Shown: piece by piece, positions 7,401 to 9,426 of the stretch
Layout: the number at the start of each line of letters is the position of its first letter
How positions within the stretch are numbered: position 1 is the first letter of the stretch
Source: an uncultured Planctomycetaceae bacterium
GTDB lineage: Bacteria; Planctomycetota; Planctomycetia; Planctomycetales; Planctomycetaceae
Length of the DNA: 9,426 bases
Reading direction: 5' to 3'
NCBI GenBank assembly: GCA_937952455.1
Contig: CALFYU010000662.1
Location: 1 to 9,426, forward strand
Notes under the pieces: model-generated
Told to the model about the DNA's origin: nothing
The model's input: only the letters and a program-made list of their open reading frames with translations
The model's database searches: none
Program-made: the position numbers and the translations under genes

Positions 7401-9426
7401 TAATTCGGCCGTGAGTTCGTCGGCACGGTCCAATGCAACCAGCATTTGGAACTTTTTAGCCCACCAATTCTCGGCCTGTTCGCCGGTCGTTGTTGCGATT
7501 CCCGTGTTGAGATAGGCCAACAGGCGCTCAATCTCCGCCGGCTGGGCCGTTTTGCGGGCGGCGAGATTCATGACCGTCGCCAAAGCGCGTTGTCGCAGCG
7601 CCGCGGTGCCGTCCTGTCGCGTCTCTTCGCTCTCCTCCGGCGGCGTTTCGCCCAAGATCATCCAACATTGCCCCGCCACCTGTTCCAAATTCCGGTTGAG
7701 CCGCACGTCGAGGTACATGGCTTCGGCCTCGTACCACCCCCGCAGCGGGGGTTGACTCTTTTTCACTTCAAGAGTCAACCGATCCGCTACGGCGGCGCGG
7801 GCCTGTTTCATGGTCTCTTCGCGTTTGTCGCGGTATTCATCGCGCTTCAGCTTATCGGGATGTTCCACCTGGCTCCAAGCGGCGTCAAACCGTAGTTGGA
7901 TCAACCGATCCACCAGTCGCCGCAGCCGGCTGACTTGCAGCGCCAATTGTTGCGCCTCGGACCCCTGTTCGGTCACGATGGGTACCAGCGACCACAGCCG
8001 GTCTTCATACTCTGCCTGCCAGGGTTGTTTCATTAGCAAATTGAAAATCGCGGCAACGTCGTGATCGCGATACGCATCGCTGGTCCGTGCCAGCCGGGCG
8101 TTGAGGAATTCCAGCGTTGTCGCAACGTCGAAATGTTGCGAATAGATTCGCTGCAAAACATCGCCCAACGGACGCCGCTGGTTCTCGCGTGTCTCCGCCG
8201 CCCAACGAGTGCGCAGTTTGTCGGCGATTTTTTGCCAGGTGTCGCGATCAAAGGCCGGATCGTTCGATGAAAGCCACTCAACCCGTATGCGGATTTCGCG
8301 AGGGGACAACGTCTCCAAATCGCCCGGAAGTTCCGCCGCGACTTCGATACGAATCTGGCGAGCGGCCGCGCTTTGGTGGAACACGTTGCTGCCCATGATT
8401 TGATTGGCGAGATCAAGCCGCCGCTGGCGGCCCGTGCTGTTGCGCACCACGTCGGCCAACGGTTGCTCCCATTTGTCCAACAATCGGTCGGTATGCAGGC
8501 GATACCCCCGCCCGATCGCCAACCGGACTGCCGCCGTCAATTGGCCCAGTTGTACGTCACTGAGCGGCCCGTCTTGTTTTGCCAACGCGAACCAATCGGA
8601 CATCAACTGCTCTGCCTGCTCGAGCTGACCGTCCCAGATCAGTGCGTCGAGATACTGACTGTAAGCACCGTGCCCGCCCGGTTGTTCGGCGATCCATTCC
8701 GCGAGGTATTTCACCAGATCGGGATAGCGCGACTGCTCAAGCAGGAATCCCGCATAGGTTTCCCGCAACATCGTGCGCTCGCGCTCGTTCCACAGCGGCT
8801 GCGCCTGGAGCACTTTGTCCAGCCATTCATACGCGGCGGTGAATTGTTCCTGGCGGGCCAGTTGATGCGCGTAGTCAACCTGCAACTGCATGTCCTGGGG
8901 ATAGTCCGTCGCCATTTGTCGGTAAAGTTCCGTGGCGGCGCGGACTTGGCCGCTCCTGACCAACATGTTCGCTTGCTGCTGCAACCAGCGCTTGGGACCT
9001 TCAACGAACTCCGGTTGCCGCTCAAAGACCGGCTTGAGAGTTTGTAACACCTGAAGTTGTTCGTTGGTTTGCAGGATGCTCGAGGATTGCCCTAGCAGAA
9101 AATCGGCGAGGAACAGGTCCTCGGCGACCGGTTTTGCTGCCAGCGCCGCCGCTTCGTCTTGAATCCGCTGTTGCAGTTCGTGATTCCGGCGGCTGATCCG
9201 CAGGACCTGATCGCGAATCCATCGTAGTCCCGGTTTTCCGGCGACCGCTTGTTCCAAACCCGGCATCACCGACCAGACGCGGTCCCACTGTTGTGTCGCT
9301 GCGTGGTACAGCAGAAGCGTCACGTAATCTTCGATCTGCGGATCACCGCCGGCGAGTGCCCGGCGTGCCGCGTGGACCGACGGCAGCGGCTGCGGGAGCA
9401 GGAGCGCATGCTCCCGGAGCGCCAGA
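4455..9426 (-). CDS. Giant TPR-repeat protein, 5' end beyond the window
   Basis: One open frame of at least 1656 codons runs from the TAG at 4455-4457 (reverse strand) to the right edge without a stop. A GTG at 9321-9323 is only an internal Val codon: the frame stays open upstream to 9426 (...RRALAGGDPQIEDYV...), so the true start and any signal peptide lie outside. The product is almost wholly helical with tetratricopeptide-type hairpins. The clearest are in the last ~186 residues (about 4458-5015: ALGQAYLQLNQPQPAARQLE, then LLLKCYEKLEDQPKIVAQLL, then VMLAEIRESQNNWDAAIPHW, then GLAKAQIHQEQWTAATQTL). Another lies near 5440-5560 (ESIPILRELIEADPSNTVYR). More degenerate ones occur in the visible N-terminal third (ATELYRQMATDYPQDMQLQV, EQFTAAYEWLDKVLQAQP) and the centre (GEINAAVDLFATVAHDEEL). 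No enzymatic motif, membrane span or Cys-rich site was seen. TPR solenoids are protein-binding scaffolds; the partner is unknown. Planctomycetes commonly encode such very large TPR proteins. The frame shows no break. Confidence 0.85.
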   Translation of the reverse strand, partial: LALREHALLLPQPLPSVHAARRALAGGDPQIEDYVTLLLYHAATQQWDRVWSVMPGLEQAVAGKPGLRWIRDQVLRISRRNHELQQRIQDEAAALAAKPVAEDLFLADFLLGQSSSILQTNEQLQVLQTLKPVFERQPEFVEGPKRWLQQQANMLVRSGQVRAATELYRQMATDYPQDMQLQVDYAHQLARQEQFTAAYEWLDKVLQAQPLWNERERTMLRETYAGFLLEQSRYPDLVKYLAEWIAEQPGGHGAYSQYLDALIWDGQLEQAEQLMSDWFALAKQDGPLSDVQLGQLTAAVRLAIGRGYRLHTDRLLDKWEQPLADVVRNSTGRQRRLDLANQIMGSNVFHQSAAARQIRIEVAAELPGDLETLSPREIRIRVEWLSSNDPAFDRDTWQKIADKLRTRWAAETRENQRRPLGDVLQRIYSQHFDVATTLEFLNARLARTSDAYRDHDVAAIFNLLMKQPWQAEYEDRLWSLVPIVTEQGSEAQQLALQVSRLRRLVDRLIQLRFDAAWSQVEHPDKLKRDEYRDKREETMKQARAAVADRLTLEVKKSQPPLRGWYEAEAMYLDVRLNRNLEQVAGQCWMILGETPPEESEETRQDGTAALRQRALATVMNLAARKTAQPAEIERLLAYLNTGIATTTGEQAENWWAKKFQMLVALDRADELTAELRTWIGQTEYANHWRTVLGRLLAERGEINAAVDLFATVAHDEELSPADYKVLADWYLALDRRSEYEHALRQIYAESGEDQLQNWLWNARRRQNNNELTAELDPQVLYALRTLLERATYPQNHLSLVREFYQLNHDFRLLESLAGAVVGHTPEQIYPFLQGMSSVLSEIRDEATADELLANIKTVRKQAKSDTDQRALDMLEALVERRAAEVQNQPGPHIDAAVAALQRAFNRSWEEGEPKLMAEFLSSLGHISQTELAQEQIRELHELYEQATPGTEARLYIGYRLAIASTHYKNLDTAIRWLQVVLNEYEQANETFVLQDVRDPVYTYAGYLESEQHFADAEQVVAHWYDLLGDPSLGTRLNYVYLHALQQGGEVSLGSGADLYRNLHQRLKQQLTQASDGRRNEIVTLLCEVYRAAWDKHITAAREDLQGFATGEVPEILRHQHAHYESIIGRVTETLDAISGPHAALAFLVASMQDEPARYRYSRDDSWNHSAGRINDLRKRVHKLGEIEGPLLQIVTRELERALVSRQSRNQGIYHSGYSEYWSQKSHAFAAVAEKVLAAHRDSPAIVTHVANYFYSGLQRYDRAIQVLFQADDRGLLDSNAKNTLVVFLHGRQRWGESIPILRELIEADPSNTVYRQELMQAYHFAHRPEDLLALIDETDKYFRAEDRWQEPAIAMLAQGCLVGQLNERAIEYLNEVIALHQRTHSFRGVSNSTLSYYYIDLSHAHVRLGQTDKAVEAACGAIVSWGPRQNERQQALDSLVEVLTMVSDRDAYAARLDAEAEETGQDRPLVRRALGQAYLQLNQPQPAARQLELAVELQPSDIEARKLLLKCYEKLEDQPKIVAQLLRMAELEPRNIDLYRRLGERLGDDPQQQERAYTSIVEATPNESEGHVMLAEIRESQNNWDAAIPHWEAVAEIRKLEPTGLLGLAKAQIHQEQWTAATQTLQKLRTTKWPERFDKVKTKTRDLQRQVDQHVE

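Noticed and set aside
8373..9047. 224-codon open frame on the + strand inside the giant TPR gene
   Set aside because: It is a complement shadow of the TPR reading frame; the sequence looks low-complexity and lacks a recognisable motif.
9321..9323. GTG as the start of the giant TPR gene
   Set aside because: The frame remains open upstream to the window edge and continues with similar helical sequence, so the GTG is an internal Val codon.

Overview
The window reads as a chromosomal segment from a planctomycete, probably order Planctomycetales. The basis is a trigger factor gene followed by two different clpP genes, moderately high GC, a very long TPR protein, and long gaps between co-oriented housekeeping genes. 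The genus cannot be fixed from the sequence alone. There is no sign of mobile DNA, a CRISPR array, or tRNA or rRNA genes.

Left part (1-1969, + strand): this is a protein quality-control block. It begins with the C-terminal end of trigger factor (tig), whose reading frame is disturbed in the first ~55 bases. Next is a divergent ClpP paralogue (541-1173), then a canonical ClpP (1373-1969). Both ClpPs keep the Ser-His-Asp triad. Only the second has the standard N-terminal LVPxVIE axial-loop segment, so they probably form a heteromeric or asymmetric protease. Each clpP is preceded by a 199-base gap. The first gap holds a good promoter candidate; the second holds a perfect 10-base direct repeat 51 bases apart.

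Middle part (2010-4427, + strand): a lipoprotein of unknown function with a coiled coil lies 40 bases behind clpP2 and may be co-transcribed with it. After a 155-base gap with a second promoter candidate of the same architecture (TTG, then TAAAAT 17 bases beyond the -35 hexamer) comes a SirB1-family protein (transglutaminase-like core plus TPR). A small FlaR/adenylate-kinase-like P-loop NTPase follows 40 bases later.

Right part (4455-9426, - strand): one uninterrupted reading frame of at least 1656 codons encodes a giant helical, TPR-rich protein. It runs off the right edge, so its true start lies outside the window. It converges on the P-loop gene with only 27 bases between the two stop codons.

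Most of the window is ordinary conserved planctomycete genome. I see no strong evidence for a wholly new system. The points most worth checking are the division of labour in the ClpP pair, the two matched promoters, the repeat upstream of clpP2, and the giant TPR protein.
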